From Candidatus Gastranaerophilales bacterium (GTDB taxonomy: Bacteria; Cyanobacteriota; Vampirovibrionia; Gastranaerophilales; Gastranaerophilaceae), in contig CALUSQ010000016.1 in assembly GCA_944323475.1 (NCBI GenBank), positions 1-46,545 on the forward strand: DNA of 46,545 bases. The letters run 5' to 3'. This document shows, one piece after another, positions 18,075 through 27,054 of the stretch (its first letter is position 1; each line of letters begins with the position of its first letter). A model generated the notes under the pieces. It was not told the origin of the DNA. It saw only the letters and a list, made by a program, of their open reading frames with translations, and ran no database searches. The translations under genes were made by a program, and so were the position numbers.

Positions 18075-18581
18075 TTACTTCAATATATAACCTGTTGCTT
18101 TAATATTGCCATTTTTGTAATGCAATATGTAATACTGTGGATTAGAATTGTCAATTGATGCTTCCATGTCAGCTTGTTTTTTCCTCTCTGTTTGATCAAG
18201 AGGCTTTTTTCGTTTTCCATTTTTATACTTTTTGGCCAATTTCTCTTGTTCTTTGATTTTTTGTCTTTCTTCTTCTTCATTAACAGTCTTTTCAATAAGT
18301 TTTGCAACCGGTATAGAAGCTTTTATTTTTTTTGATTCAACAAAATATAAAGTCTTTCTATCAGGTGAAAGAACTATTTCATAATGTCCTGGGGGTAAAA
18401 TATTACCTTCCATATCTTCAAGAATATAAGGCATATTTAGCACCGGAAAAGATGAAGAGGGATAACCATACTTTATATATCCCTTGTCTTCATCCAATAA
18501 ACCGGACTTAGTTGCAGGATAAGGTAAAATATCCTCTGGGGAATTTAGAGCAATCAGATTACAATCTACAATCATATTCAT
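18075..18581 (-). CDS. Unknown 168-residue protein with a charged linker
   Basis: I do not recognise this protein. It opens MNMIVDCNLIALNSPED with no signal peptide or membrane segment. A beta-rich N-terminal half (about 1-85) contains PPGHYEIVLSPDRKTLYFVE, which suggests a small domain of strands and turns. A Lys/Glu-rich helix follows (about 90-140; VNEEEERQKIKEQEK), and the C-terminus returns to strands (QYYILHYKNGNIKATGYILK). It converges on the GH13 gene with only 6 bases between stops and is divergent from rsgA, with 60 bases between starts. Base use is like its neighbours. It reads as a real, probably lineage-restricted gene. Confidence 0.7.
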   Translation of the reverse strand: MNMIVDCNLIALNSPEDILPYPATKSGLLDEDKGYIKYGYPSSSFPVLNMPYILEDMEGNILPPGHYEIVLSPDRKTLYFVESKKIKASIPVAKLIEKTVNEEEERQKIKEQEKLAKKYKNGKRKKPLDQTERKKQADMEASIDNSNPQYYILHYKNGNIKATGYILK

Positions 18582-18605
18582 ATTATAAACTAATTGAGAT
18601 ATAAT
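18577..18605 (+). promoter_or_regulatory. Candidate sigma70 promoter for rsgA and downstream genes
   Basis: TTCATA (18577-18582) and a perfect TATAAT (18600-18605) are separated by 17 bases. Transcription would start near 18612, about 30 bases before the rsgA ATG, and GAAAGAGAG supplies a ribosome-binding site. The -35 overlaps the start codon of the divergent unknown gene. Confidence 0.55.
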
Positions 18606-18641
18606 AGGAAGAAAGAATTATTCTAAAATCAGAAAGAGAGA

Positions 18642-19658
18642 ATGAAAGGACATATTTTTAAAATACATTCGGATTTTTATTATACAAACACTGAAAAAGG
18701 AGTGTTTGAGTGTAAAATTCGAGAAATTTTAAAAAAACAAAAAAAACAAATATTCGTTGGAGATTTTGTTGAGCTGGAACAAATAAATACAGATTCAAAA
18801 CAAGCTTTTATTAAAAAAATTCTTGATAGAAAAAACTTTATACCAAGACCCAAAGTTGCAAATATAGATTTAGTTATCATAGTTTCAGCGTTAAAAGAAC
18901 CTGATTTGGACTTTGAGCAATTGAACAGATATCTTAGTTTTTGTGAATATTACAATCTATCACCTGTACTGTGTTTTAATAAAAACGACCTTAAAGGTGA
19001 AGAAGAAATTATTGAAGAAATAAAAAAAGTTTATACTCCTTTGAAATATAAAATACTATTCACTTCTGCATTGGAAGGAAATGGTATAGACGAATTTAAA
19101 AAACTGTTGAAAGGCAAAACCACTGTCCTTTGCGGGTCTTCGGGTGTCGGCAAATCATCTTTGATAAATGCTGTTAAACCGGGGTTAAATTTAAAAACAA
19201 AATCTGTCAGTGAAAAAACAGAACGAGGTACACATACAACAAGACACTGTGAAATTATTGAATTTGATGAAAAAAATCATTCAAAAATAGTTGATACACC
19301 GGGATTCAGCCAATTAAAATTTGATTTTTTAATGCCCGCAAAAGTTACCGAACTTTTTAGAGAATTTGTAAAAATAAAAGAAAAATATGGGGAATGCAAA
19401 TTTTCTGATTGCCTTCATGAAACAGAAAGCGGTTGTATTATAAACGCACATATGGACAAAATAGCATCATCAAGATATGAAAGCTATCTTCAATTTGTAA
19501 AAGAAGCAAAAGATTATAAAAAACAAATTACATACAATGGAAAAAAATCAGAAAGCAGCTCAAAATTTGTGAATAACAAACATGTTACAAAAATAAGCAG
19601 CAAAAAAAGAGTTATCTCCAGAAAAAAGAGCAATCAAAATATTGATAAGGAATTTTAA
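18642..19658 (+). CDS. rsgA: Ribosome small-subunit-dependent GTPase A
   Basis: RsgA is a circularly permuted GTPase that helps mature the 30S subunit. The 338-residue protein has an N-terminal OB fold (about 1-70; VGDFVELEQ), then G4 first (FNKNDL, about residue 113), the P-loop GSSGVGKSSLIN (K171) and G3 DTPGFSQ. The C-terminal zinc site shows CKFSDCLHETESGC, that is C-x4-C-x-H-x5-C. A Lys/Ser-rich C-terminal tail of about 40 residues extends past the usual end. It is the first gene of a plus-strand run; its stop lies one base before the ispA ATG, and AAGGA for ispA lies in its last codons. Confidence 0.95.
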   Translation: MKGHIFKIHSDFYYTNTEKGVFECKIREILKKQKKQIFVGDFVELEQINTDSKQAFIKKILDRKNFIPRPKVANIDLVIIVSALKEPDLDFEQLNRYLSFCEYYNLSPVLCFNKNDLKGEEEIIEEIKKVYTPLKYKILFTSALEGNGIDEFKKLLKGKTTVLCGSSGVGKSSLINAVKPGLNLKTKSVSEKTERGTHTTRHCEIIEFDEKNHSKIVDTPGFSQLKFDFLMPAKVTELFREFVKIKEKYGECKFSDCLHETESGCIINAHMDKIASSRYESYLQFVKEAKDYKKQITYNGKKSESSSKFVNNKHVTKISSKKRVISRKKSNQNIDKEF

Positions 19659-19659
19659 A

Positions 19660-20556
19660 ATGAATGATGATATAAAAAAGCAGTTTGAAGAATACAAAAA
19701 ATTAGTTGAAAAAAAGCTGGATGAATTTATTCCAATTCAATATCCTGAAAAAATATGGGAATCTATGAGATATTCAGTACTGGCAGGAGGAAAAAGACTC
19801 AGACCTATTCTTACACTAGAAACTTGCAAAGTACTTTCCGGTTCTTATGAAAAAGCTATCCCAACAGCTTGTGCAATAGAAATGCTTCATTCACAAAGTC
19901 TTATTCATGATGACTTACCTTGTATGGACAACGATGATTACCGTAGAGGTAAACTTACAAACCACAAAGTCTTTGGAGAATCTACTGCAGTACTTGCTGG
20001 TGATGCATTATTGTCTTTTGCACCACAAATCATTATTCAAAAAACCAAATGTGGAGAGAATGAAGTAAAATATGAAACATTATTAAAAGTATTAGAAGAA
20101 TTTACCGTGGCTGCAGGAGCAGAAAAACTCATTGCCGGACAGGTTGTAGATATTGATTCCGAAGGGAAACAAATATCCAAAGAAACCTTAAAATTTATAC
20201 ATGAAAATAAAACAGGCGCTTTATTTAAACTTTCTGTAAGAGCCGGTGCCATTTTGGCAGAAACAGATGAAGAGAAATTGAATGCAGTTACTAAATATGC
20301 AGAAAAAATAGGTCTTGCTTTTCAAATAATGGATGATATTCTTGACGTAACCTCTACACTTGAAGAACTTGGAAAAACTCCAGGAAAAGATGAAAAAGAA
20401 GGGAAAGTCACATATATAAGTTTTTATGGGCTTGAAGAATCAAAAAAACAAGTATCTTCACTTTGCACAGAAGCTTGTGATATATTAGAAAAGCATGGGA
20501 TAAAATCAGACATCCTAAAAGCGGTAGCAAACAGTATCAAAGAAAGGGTTAATTAA
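19660..20556 (+). CDS. ispA: Polyprenyl (farnesyl/geranylgeranyl) diphosphate synthase
   Basis: This enzyme condenses IPP with allylic diphosphates to make C15 or C20 prenyl diphosphate for undecaprenyl carriers, quinones or other lipids. The 298-residue protein has GGKRLRP, the first aspartate-rich motif DDLPCMD (D84, D85, D90; the bacterial form with a two-residue insertion) and the second motif MDDILD (D225, D226, D229). The ATG at 19660 is preferred over the upstream TTG at 19642, because AAGGA then sits 8 bases before it. It follows rsgA directly and is 2 bases before the DUF212 gene, which may act on related lipids. Product chain length cannot be fixed from sequence alone. Confidence 0.93.
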   Translation: MNDDIKKQFEEYKKLVEKKLDEFIPIQYPEKIWESMRYSVLAGGKRLRPILTLETCKVLSGSYEKAIPTACAIEMLHSQSLIHDDLPCMDNDDYRRGKLTNHKVFGESTAVLAGDALLSFAPQIIIQKTKCGENEVKYETLLKVLEEFTVAAGAEKLIAGQVVDIDSEGKQISKETLKFIHENKTGALFKLSVRAGAILAETDEEKLNAVTKYAEKIGLAFQIMDDILDVTSTLEELGKTPGKDEKEGKVTYISFYGLEESKKQVSSLCTEACDILEKHGIKSDILKAVANSIKERVN

Positions 20557-20558
20557 TA

Positions 20559-21011
20559 ATGTATCAAATAGGTACTGCTGTAGAAGTTATAGGCAATGCA
20601 ATGATAGCAGCTGCTATCGCACAGATTTTAAAAGTAATTTACTTTTTAATAATACATAAAAAAATAAATTTCAAAATATTTACAACTACAGGCGGTATGC
20701 CAAGTTCTCACAGTGCAGGAGTTATTGGCCTTTCAATGACTGTAGGATATAATACAGGACTAAATTCAATACCTTTTGCAATTGCTTTAGGTTATGCTTT
20801 TGTGGTTATGTATGATGCAGCAGGGATAAGACGTTCTGCCGGGAAAATTGCAGCAACAATGAACCGTGTCATGGAAGAATTCTATGCTCACAGACCTTCA
20901 GCTGCAGGAGAAAAATTGAAGGAGCTTCTTGGACACACTCCTCTTGAAGTTTTCATGGGAGCTATTGTAGGTATTGTTGTTTCTTATGTAATACATTTCT
21001 GCATTCTTTAA
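20559..21011 (+). CDS. Divergent PAP2 family (DUF212/YuiD-like) membrane protein
   Basis: The 150-residue protein matches the DUF212 divergent PAP2 family. It has TTTGGMPSSHSAGV at about residue 48 (the phosphatase-like SSHS signature), RRSAGKIAATMNR in the middle and helices at about 8-30, 65-88 and 128-148. Classic PAP2 enzymes dephosphorylate lipid phosphates or diphosphates in the membrane. The function of this branch is not well defined. Its position 2 bases after ispA hints at prenyl-phosphate handling, which is inference. The weakly hydrophobic N-terminal helix probably anchors rather than being cleaved. Confidence 0.85.
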   Translation: MYQIGTAVEVIGNAMIAAAIAQILKVIYFLIIHKKINFKIFTTTGGMPSSHSAGVIGLSMTVGYNTGLNSIPFAIALGYAFVVMYDAAGIRRSAGKIAATMNRVMEEFYAHRPSAAGEKLKELLGHTPLEVFMGAIVGIVVSYVIHFCIL

Positions 21012-21032
21012 TAAAAATGTTATTATATTCTT

Positions 21033-22733
21033 ATGAGTAGCGTTGACTTTAGTTTGTATAATAATTTTTCACCTGCAGTTCTTGTTCTTGATAACACAGG
21101 CAAAATTGTTTTTAAGAATATTCAGTTCATAAAAAGCTTTGGAAATATCAAAAATCTTGAGAAATTCTCAAATTATTTTTCATTTGATATTTGCGTTCTC
21201 GATTCTGAAAATATACTTAATTCAACACCAATAAACTTTGCCATTGACTCAAAAGAAACTTTTATAGCCTATACTGTATATCAAAAAGCAGAAACATTGC
21301 TTTCATACAAAATTAAATCTTTTTGGTCAGAAACTTTTAAAATTCTTGTTTTTGAAGATATTACAACAGATTTATTGTGCAAGGAATTAGAAAAAAAGTA
21401 TACATTTATAAGACAGCAGTATTTAAATTTACTTGAAGAAAACAAACAATTTGCAGCACTGCAGCAACAAGCACAAGCTCAAACTGTCAAACTCGGCTTA
21501 TTACACAGAATATCCAATGTTGTAAGAGAATCAATTGATCTTAATAAAATTATTAATTCTACATTGAAAGAACTTTTTAACCTCTTTGGAGCAATAAAAG
21601 TTTATTATGCAGAACTTGAAAATAAAGATTTCATAATCAAAGATGTATACCCTTCAAATTATAAAGATGTGTTTAATATGAAAGCGGAATTTTCTCAAGA
21701 GGTACGAAAATCAATCTGGTCAAAAGAAATAAAAGTCAGTGCTTGTATCAGAGATTTCATAAACAGTGACACAACATACCCGACAAGGGTTAACAGGATT
21801 ATTATTCCTGTAACCAGAATGAATAATATATTGGGGCTCTTGATTATATACACAAACCAAAAAGCTTTTGACAAATCTCAAAATGATGTTTTGCAATCTA
21901 TTGCTTCACAACTGGCATCAGCAATTGTTCAAGCATCGTTATTTTTACAAGTAAAACAAAAAAACGATGAGCTTGAAAATACATTAAAAGAATTAAAAGA
22001 AACACAACTCCAATTAATAAATTCAGAAAAAATGGCATCATTAGGACAACTTGTTGCTGGTGTAGCTCACGAAATAAACACCCCTCTTGCTTCAATAAAT
22101 TCAAACAATGATATTTTATCAAAACTTCTTGATAAATTAGCGAAAGATCCTTCAACAAAAGATATTAAAAATTTAACAGAAGGAATTAAAAGTATTAATT
22201 CAATAGATAAAGAAGCTATTAAAAGAATAAGCCAAATTGTTAAAAGTTTGAAAAAATTTGTCAGATTGGATGAATCTGATTTGCAATCTGCTGATATAAA
22301 TAACGAATTAGATTTAACGCTCGAACTAATAAAACATGAAACAAAAAACAAAATCAAAGTCATTAAACATTACGCACAAATCCCCAAAATCAAATGTTAT
22401 CCAAATATGCTTAATCAAGTTTTTATGAATATTATGATAAATGCCTGTCAAAGCATGCAGAAAGGCGGTGAATTAGATATTACAACTGACTTCTTTAATA
22501 ATACTTTGGTAGTAAAAATTAAAGATACAGGTACAGGCATAGATGAAAAAATTAAAGACAGAATATTTATACCAGGAACAACAACAAAACAAATAGGTAT
22601 CGGGACAGGTCTTGGTCTTGCAATTTCTAAAAAAATTGTTGAAAAACACAATGGAAATATAACATTTAATTCAGAAACAGGCAAAGGGACTGAGTTTATA
22701 ATTACAATACCTGCAAACAATACAGAAGTTTAA
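21033..22733 (+). CDS. Cytosolic sensor histidine kinase (PAS-like, GAF, HisKA, HATPase)
   Basis: The 566-residue protein has no membrane segment. A PAS-like N-terminus (about 10-100; VLVLDNTGKIVFKN) is followed by a coiled coil, a GAF-type domain (about 165-300) and a second coil (about 305-325). The dimerisation/phosphoacceptor motif VAGVAHEINTPLASIN gives H346. The ATPase boxes are N (NIMINACQSM), G1 (DTGTGID), F (IFIPGTTTK) and G2 (GTGLGLAISKKIVEKH). It should sense a cytosolic ligand or redox state and phosphorylate a response regulator. None is encoded in the window, so it is an orphan kinase here. It begins 21 bases after the DUF212 gene and may share its transcript. Confidence 0.92.
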   Translation: MSSVDFSLYNNFSPAVLVLDNTGKIVFKNIQFIKSFGNIKNLEKFSNYFSFDICVLDSENILNSTPINFAIDSKETFIAYTVYQKAETLLSYKIKSFWSETFKILVFEDITTDLLCKELEKKYTFIRQQYLNLLEENKQFAALQQQAQAQTVKLGLLHRISNVVRESIDLNKIINSTLKELFNLFGAIKVYYAELENKDFIIKDVYPSNYKDVFNMKAEFSQEVRKSIWSKEIKVSACIRDFINSDTTYPTRVNRIIIPVTRMNNILGLLIIYTNQKAFDKSQNDVLQSIASQLASAIVQASLFLQVKQKNDELENTLKELKETQLQLINSEKMASLGQLVAGVAHEINTPLASINSNNDILSKLLDKLAKDPSTKDIKNLTEGIKSINSIDKEAIKRISQIVKSLKKFVRLDESDLQSADINNELDLTLELIKHETKNKIKVIKHYAQIPKIKCYPNMLNQVFMNIMINACQSMQKGGELDITTDFFNNTLVVKIKDTGTGIDEKIKDRIFIPGTTTKQIGIGTGLGLAISKKIVEKHNGNITFNSETGKGTEFIITIPANNTEV

Positions 22734-22771
22734 ATCCCCTGTCAGACTAATTCGTTTTAAATTAAGTTCTA

Positions 22772-22780
22772 TGATATAAT
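22772..22780 (+). promoter_or_regulatory. Extended -10 promoter upstream of the nitroreductase pair
   Basis: TGATATAAT combines a perfect TATAAT (22775-22780) with the TGn extension, 45 bases before the nitroreductase start. No good -35 is seen, which is common for extended -10 promoters. Confidence 0.5.
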
Positions 22781-22824
22781 CAGCGTATAAAATAAAAAAT
22801 AACAGGTCATCTAATGGAGTAAAT

Positions 22825-23349
22825 ATGAGTGAAGAAATAAAAAATACTATTGACACTATCTATGATAGAAGAAGTATAAGAAAATTTTTAGACAAAACAG
22901 TTAATCCAGATCTTGTCGATGAAATACTAAGAGCCGGTCTTTTTGCTCCATCAGGATATAACAAACAACCTTGGCATTTTGTAGTTTTTGATCAAAAAGA
23001 CTTAATACAAAAAATTAAAAACATGCATCCTTATGCATCATCTTTAGAAACAGCACCTGTTTGCATAATGGTATGCGGTGATACAGATCTTGAACTAGCA
23101 GAAGGATTTTATCAGGTAGATTGTTCAGCTGCTATAGAAAATATGCTTTTGGCAGCAAAAGCTCTTGGACTTGATACTTGCTGGATGGGTATCTATCCTT
23201 GGCAAGAAGTTATGGGCAATTTTTCAAAGACCTTTGAACTTCCGCAAAATGTAAAACCTTTCGCATTGATTGCTCTTGGATATGGAGCAGTTAAACTTGA
23301 AAGACCAAAACGCTATGATACAAGTAAAATTCATTACAATAAATGGTAA
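22825..23349 (+). CDS. Nitroreductase family FMN oxidoreductase
   Basis: The 174-residue cytosolic flavoprotein shows the family FMN-binding opening DRRSIRKFLDK (about residue 14) and PSGYNKQPWHFVVF (about 40-53). The dimer-core region LLAAKALGLDTCWMGIYP is conserved, and the C-terminus has LIALGYGAVK. Members reduce nitro groups, quinones or flavins with NAD(P)H; the physiological substrate is rarely clear. A distant, exported relative follows immediately, and the two genes probably form an operon. Confidence 0.9.
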   Translation: MSEEIKNTIDTIYDRRSIRKFLDKTVNPDLVDEILRAGLFAPSGYNKQPWHFVVFDQKDLIQKIKNMHPYASSLETAPVCIMVCGDTDLELAEGFYQVDCSAAIENMLLAAKALGLDTCWMGIYPWQEVMGNFSKTFELPQNVKPFALIALGYGAVKLERPKRYDTSKIHYNKW

Positions 23350-23354
23350 AACAT

Positions 23355-23981
23355 ATGAAAAATTTTAAAATTTTATTAACAACATTGATAATAGCATTAT
23401 ATATGAATACTTCAGCAAAAGTATTTTGTGCAAGCACAGTTCCGGATATAAAACTTCCGGATCCTAATATCACTGGCGGTACTCCTATCATGGATGCATA
23501 CAAAAACAGAAAAACCAGCGATAAATTTTCTAAAATACCGCTTGATATACAACTTCTCTCAGACTTATTATGGGCTGCAGACGGTCAAAACAGACCCGAC
23601 GGCAAAAGAACAGCCCCAAGTGCTTTAAATGCTCAAGTTATAACAATCTATGTTGCATTCCCCGAAGGTGTATACAAATATGATGCAGCTTCTCACACAC
23701 TCAATGCTCACAGCAAAGAAGATATTCGTCCTCTTGTCGGAAAATATCCGCTTATACTATTATATGTAGCAGATTTGTCAAAACAAAGTAAATATTTGGC
23801 ATCTGTTGACTGTGGTTTTATAGGACAAAATGTATATTTGTTCAGTTCAGCGAATAATCTGAATACAGCTTTTTTGTATGGTGTTAACAGCATAGCAATA
23901 GATTCCAAACTTGAACTCAAGCTTGGACAAGAAGTAATTTTTGCTCAAGTTGTCGGTTATCCGCCAAGCTTTAAGAATTAA
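23355..23981 (+). CDS. Exported nitroreductase-like (SagB-type) protein
   Basis: The 208-residue protein begins with a Sec-type signal peptide (MKNFKILLTTLIIALYMNTS, cleavage probably near VFCA|S at about 27). The mature part resembles the SagB/nitroreductase fold: IMDAYKNRKTSDKFS, LLSDLLWAADGQNRPDGKR, then TAPSALNAQVITIYV, and CGFIGQNVYLFSSANNLNTA. ATG 23355 and ATG 23343 (overlapping the previous stop) are both possible; neither has a strong ribosome-binding site. An exported member is unusual because FMN is normally inserted in the cytosol. Its end overlaps the 3' end of dnaA by 11 bases. Cofactor binding and activity are inferred from fold only. Confidence 0.8.
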   Translation: MKNFKILLTTLIIALYMNTSAKVFCASTVPDIKLPDPNITGGTPIMDAYKNRKTSDKFSKIPLDIQLLSDLLWAADGQNRPDGKRTAPSALNAQVITIYVAFPEGVYKYDAASHTLNAHSKEDIRPLVGKYPLILLYVADLSKQSKYLASVDCGFIGQNVYLFSSANNLNTAFLYGVNSIAIDSKLELKLGQEVIFAQVVGYPPSFKN

Positions 23982-25377
23982 TTTTATTTGTAATTGCACT
24001 AATACTATTTGCCAATGAATGATTGGTTTTTAGCTCTTCTTTTACTTTATCGTAAGAGTATAAAATCGTTGTATGTTTTTTTTCAAAATATTTACCAATA
24101 TCAGGGAAACTCTGTTTTGTTAAATCACGACACAAATATATAGCAACCTGTCTTGCTTCAGCAATTTTGGCACTTCTTCCTGTCCCTTTCAATTCTTTTA
24201 CAGAAATATTGTAAAAAGAAGCAACTTCATCAACAATACCGTCAAAAGTAAAAGATTTTTCTTTCTCGGAATAATTTATAATCTTTTTGACATTATCAAT
24301 AGTCAAAGGTACTTCATTTATACTTGCATAAGCGGTAACTCGATTGAAAGCCCCTTCCAACTCTCTAATATTGTTTGAATATACGGTAGCCAAAAATTCA
24401 ATTATGGTATTTGGTACTTCTACATTAGAATCTTTAGCAAGATTCATTAAAATCGCCATTCTTGTTTCAATGTCAGGAACTTGAATATCAGCCATCAAGC
24501 CCCATTCAAAACGGCTGACAAGCCTATCAGAGAGAGACGGAATTTCTTTCGGTGTTCTGTCTGAGGTAATGACAATTTGTTTGCCTGAACCATGCAAAGT
24601 ATTAAACGTATTAAATACTTCTTCTTCCGTTCTTGTTTTACCTGCAATAAGCTGTATGTCATCAATCAAAAGTACATCAACTTCTCTATATTTTTTACGG
24701 AAGCTGTTCATTTTTTTAGTTTTTTCATCACCCCTTGCCAGAGCGTTAACTACATCATTGACGAACTCTTCAGCTGTAATAAAAAGAACTTTTAAATCAG
24801 GTCTGTTTTTGATTATGTAATGACCAATCGCTTGCATAAGGTGAGTTTTACCCAAACCTGGTCCACCGTATATATACAACGGGTTATATTTGATACCGGG
24901 TTTTTGAGCAACAGTTTGTGCTGCAACATATGCCAGTTTGTTATTTGAACCAACAACAAAATTCTCAAATTTGTATTTTAAATTCAAATTTGATGACTGC
25001 ATTTGAGTAAGACTATCATATTGATATTTGAATCCACCGGCAGTTTTTGTATTTTTTTCATTATTTTCTTTTTCTAATTGAGCCGCACGTTTTGCAGCTT
25101 TTTTGGCAAAAGTTTTTGCAAGCTCTTCATCGAAAATAATTTTAAACTCTAAATTCTTACCAGTAGTTTTTTTTAAAGCTTCTACAATTTCTTCATAATG
25201 ATTTTTTCGAAGAATACTAGGTGCGAGAGCTTGACCTGTGTTAACAACAAAGCTGTTTTCGTCAAAATATTGAGGTTCTAAAGGAACAATCCATGTATTA
25301 AAAGTAGATTCTGAAATTGTTTTTTCCAGAATTAACAATACTTCATTCCATATTTCCAATATATTTTCTTGACCCAT
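23971..25377 (-). CDS. dnaA: Chromosomal replication initiator protein DnaA
   Basis: DnaA binds DnaA boxes at oriC and opens the duplex. The 468-residue protein has domain I (about 1-85), a Lys/Glu-rich linker (about 86-130), the AAA+ domain with Walker A GGPGLGKTH (K177) and Walker B VLLIDDIQ, the sensor region SDRTPKEIPSLSDRLVSRF, and the C-terminal DNA-binding helix-turn-helix with FPDIGKYFEKKHTTILYS. No dnaN, recF or gyrB follows, unlike the classical origin cluster, and I saw no TTATNCACA boxes in the flanking gaps. It probably shares a transcript with the STAS-like gene 54 bases upstream. Its 3' end overlaps the convergent nitroreductase-like gene. Confidence 0.97.
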   Translation of the reverse strand: MGQENILEIWNEVLLILEKTISESTFNTWIVPLEPQYFDENSFVVNTGQALAPSILRKNHYEEIVEALKKTTGKNLEFKIIFDEELAKTFAKKAAKRAAQLEKENNEKNTKTAGGFKYQYDSLTQMQSSNLNLKYKFENFVVGSNNKLAYVAAQTVAQKPGIKYNPLYIYGGPGLGKTHLMQAIGHYIIKNRPDLKVLFITAEEFVNDVVNALARGDEKTKKMNSFRKKYREVDVLLIDDIQLIAGKTRTEEEVFNTFNTLHGSGKQIVITSDRTPKEIPSLSDRLVSRFEWGLMADIQVPDIETRMAILMNLAKDSNVEVPNTIIEFLATVYSNNIRELEGAFNRVTAYASINEVPLTIDNVKKIINYSEKEKSFTFDGIVDEVASFYNISVKELKGTGRSAKIAEARQVAIYLCRDLTKQSFPDIGKYFEKKHTTILYSYDKVKEELKTNHSLANSISAITNKINS

Positions 25378-25431
25378 AGGTTTTATTTTACAACAAAAGC
25401 CTTATGATGTCATTGTCCCAAAATCATGTAA

Positions 25432-25818
25432 CTAACGGCAAATACTTAAATTACGGACAAATCCTTTTTCTGTATCAACATAATTTTTTCTTGCTTTTTT
25501 TACTTCAACTTCTGTGTTGTCTAATCGTAAAAGTTCAATTTGTGTCTTTGTATTTTCATCTCTAACAAACCATTTAATTTTACCATCACAGTATTTTGCA
25601 TAATGAAAAGTTGATGACAAAACACAGACTTTAAGTGCATCTATCATATTTAAACCAGAAGCATCTATGCTCAAAAATTTACAGTTATTTCTTGTTATAT
25701 AATCTTTAGCTTCATATATTGCTTCAAAAACACTACTTTTGTAATTCCCTATTTTAAGAATAGCTTCACGCTCAAAGTCAATATATTGGGGAAAGTTGTT
25801 GGAGTCTGTAGTAGTCAT
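25432..25818 (-). CDS. Small STAS-like protein upstream of dnaA
   Basis: The 128-residue soluble protein has the strand-helix alternation of a STAS (anti-sigma antagonist-like) domain: FLSIDASGLNMIDALKVCVL at about 48-67 matches the usual 'v-x-D-l-s-g-l-x-x-I-D' core, and GKIKWFVRDENTKTQIELL follows. The expected phosphorylatable Ser/Thr after the ID is replaced by ALKVC, so regulation by phosphorylation is doubtful. It precedes dnaA by 54 bases, with 161 bases of ordinary AT-rich DNA upstream. The assignment is from pattern only; a lineage-specific protein with a similar fold is the alternative. Confidence 0.6.
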   Translation of the reverse strand: MTTTDSNNFPQYIDFEREAILKIGNYKSSVFEAIYEAKDYITRNNCKFLSIDASGLNMIDALKVCVLSSTFHYAKYCDGKIKWFVRDENTKTQIELLRLDNTEVEVKKARKNYVDTEKGFVRNLSICR

Positions 25819-25979
25819 AAATCTCTATATCTCTAATATCTGTAAATCGATTGTTTTATTGTCAAACGCACATATACTATAACGATATAAATTAAAAAAA
25901 ATTAAATGATTAAAACAAAACTACACCTTTCGTATGATATTCAAGCTATATAAAGATTTCAGACACAATCTAACTAAGT

Positions 25980-27053
25980 CTATGCAATACAAAGCTCTTT
26001 TAATTTTGCATCAATTTCATCCCTAACTCTTTCAACAGTAATATCTGTAATACAGCGATAATTTCTTTTGCATCTCACTTTTAATGCACAAGGCTGACAT
26101 GGCAAATCAGTTTTTATTATCACAGAATTGTTTTCCCAAGCCCCCCATTTGACAGTATTCATAGGGCCATAAATTCCAATTACCGGAGTTTCTACCGAAG
26201 CTGCTATATGCAAATTTCCACTATCACAACCAACAATAAGACTGCACAATTTTGTTAAAGCAAGAGTTTCTCTAAGTGAAAACATTCCGCATAAATTTAT
26301 TGGACGAATTTTCAAATTCTCTCCATTATTTTCAATCAAAGACATAATTTTTTCATATGTTTGAGAATCAGCCTTTGTTCCATTAAAAATAACCTGTACA
26401 CCTTTTTCATCACTCAGCCATTGAACAATTTTTGCCCACCTATCCATAGGCCATTCTTTTTTTCGGTTGCCACTGGTGGCATGAACAATCACTCTTTTAA
26501 AAGATGTCTCTATATTCATACCCAATTTATTAAAAATATCTTTTACCGTATCCAGTTCTTTGTTTTCCACCCAGTTTTCAAGATAATTGTCTTTAGGTTT
26601 TATGCCATCAGCTCTCAACACATCCAAAAAGCACTCTATTTCATGTTTATTTTCTTCATATGGTACACGTTTTGTTAAAAGAAAACCCCTCATCTCTGTA
26701 TCAAAACCTATTCTTTCCTTAATACCTGCAGCAAAAGCCAAAAAAGCACTGGAGAAAGAACGTTTTAACACATAAGCTTTGTCATAATTTTGTTCTTTTA
26801 AAAGTTTTACATAACTCCAAAAATCTTTTTTTTGTGAATTCTCTTTATTTTCATATCTGTGTTTTTTTGTTGTATCAAAATAAATAAAATTGTCTACATA
26901 TGGGCACTTTTCAATTATTTCTCCCGAAACGGGTGCTACCAACATATCTATTTGAGCATCAGGATAGGCATCTCTAAGATTCCTTAAAAAAGGTATTGTC
27001 AAAAGAGTGTCACCTATAAATCTATATCTCATCACAAGAATTTTTTTTGTCAT
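25980..27053 (-). CDS. Glycosyltransferase family 9 (ADP-heptose:LPS heptosyltransferase-like)
   Basis: The 357-residue protein opens ILVMRYRFIGDTLLTIPFL, the GT9 start (R-x-x-x-x-G-D-x-L-x-x-x-P). The C-terminal nucleotide-sugar domain has LIVGCDSGNLHIAASV followed by PVIGIYGPMN, the family's D-S-G-x-x-H-x-A pattern. A Cys cluster near the end (LPCQPC, VRC, YRC) is common in this family. Members add heptose or another sugar to the LPS core on the cytosolic face of the inner membrane. It lies one base after lpxK, so lipid A phosphorylation and core assembly are co-expressed. The sugar donor is not certain. Confidence 0.88.
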   Translation of the reverse strand: MTKKILVMRYRFIGDTLLTIPFLRNLRDAYPDAQIDMLVAPVSGEIIEKCPYVDNFIYFDTTKKHRYENKENSQKKDFWSYVKLLKEQNYDKAYVLKRSFSSAFLAFAAGIKERIGFDTEMRGFLLTKRVPYEENKHEIECFLDVLRADGIKPKDNYLENWVENKELDTVKDIFNKLGMNIETSFKRVIVHATSGNRKKEWPMDRWAKIVQWLSDEKGVQVIFNGTKADSQTYEKIMSLIENNGENLKIRPINLCGMFSLRETLALTKLCSLIVGCDSGNLHIAASVETPVIGIYGPMNTVKWGAWENNSVIIKTDLPCQPCALKVRCKRNYRCITDITVERVRDEIDAKLKELCIA

Positions 27054-27054
27054 A

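Noticed and set aside
25378..25979. Possible origin of replication next to dnaA
   Set aside because: The gaps are short, and I saw no DnaA-box-like TTATNCACA or repeats; dnaN is not adjacent.
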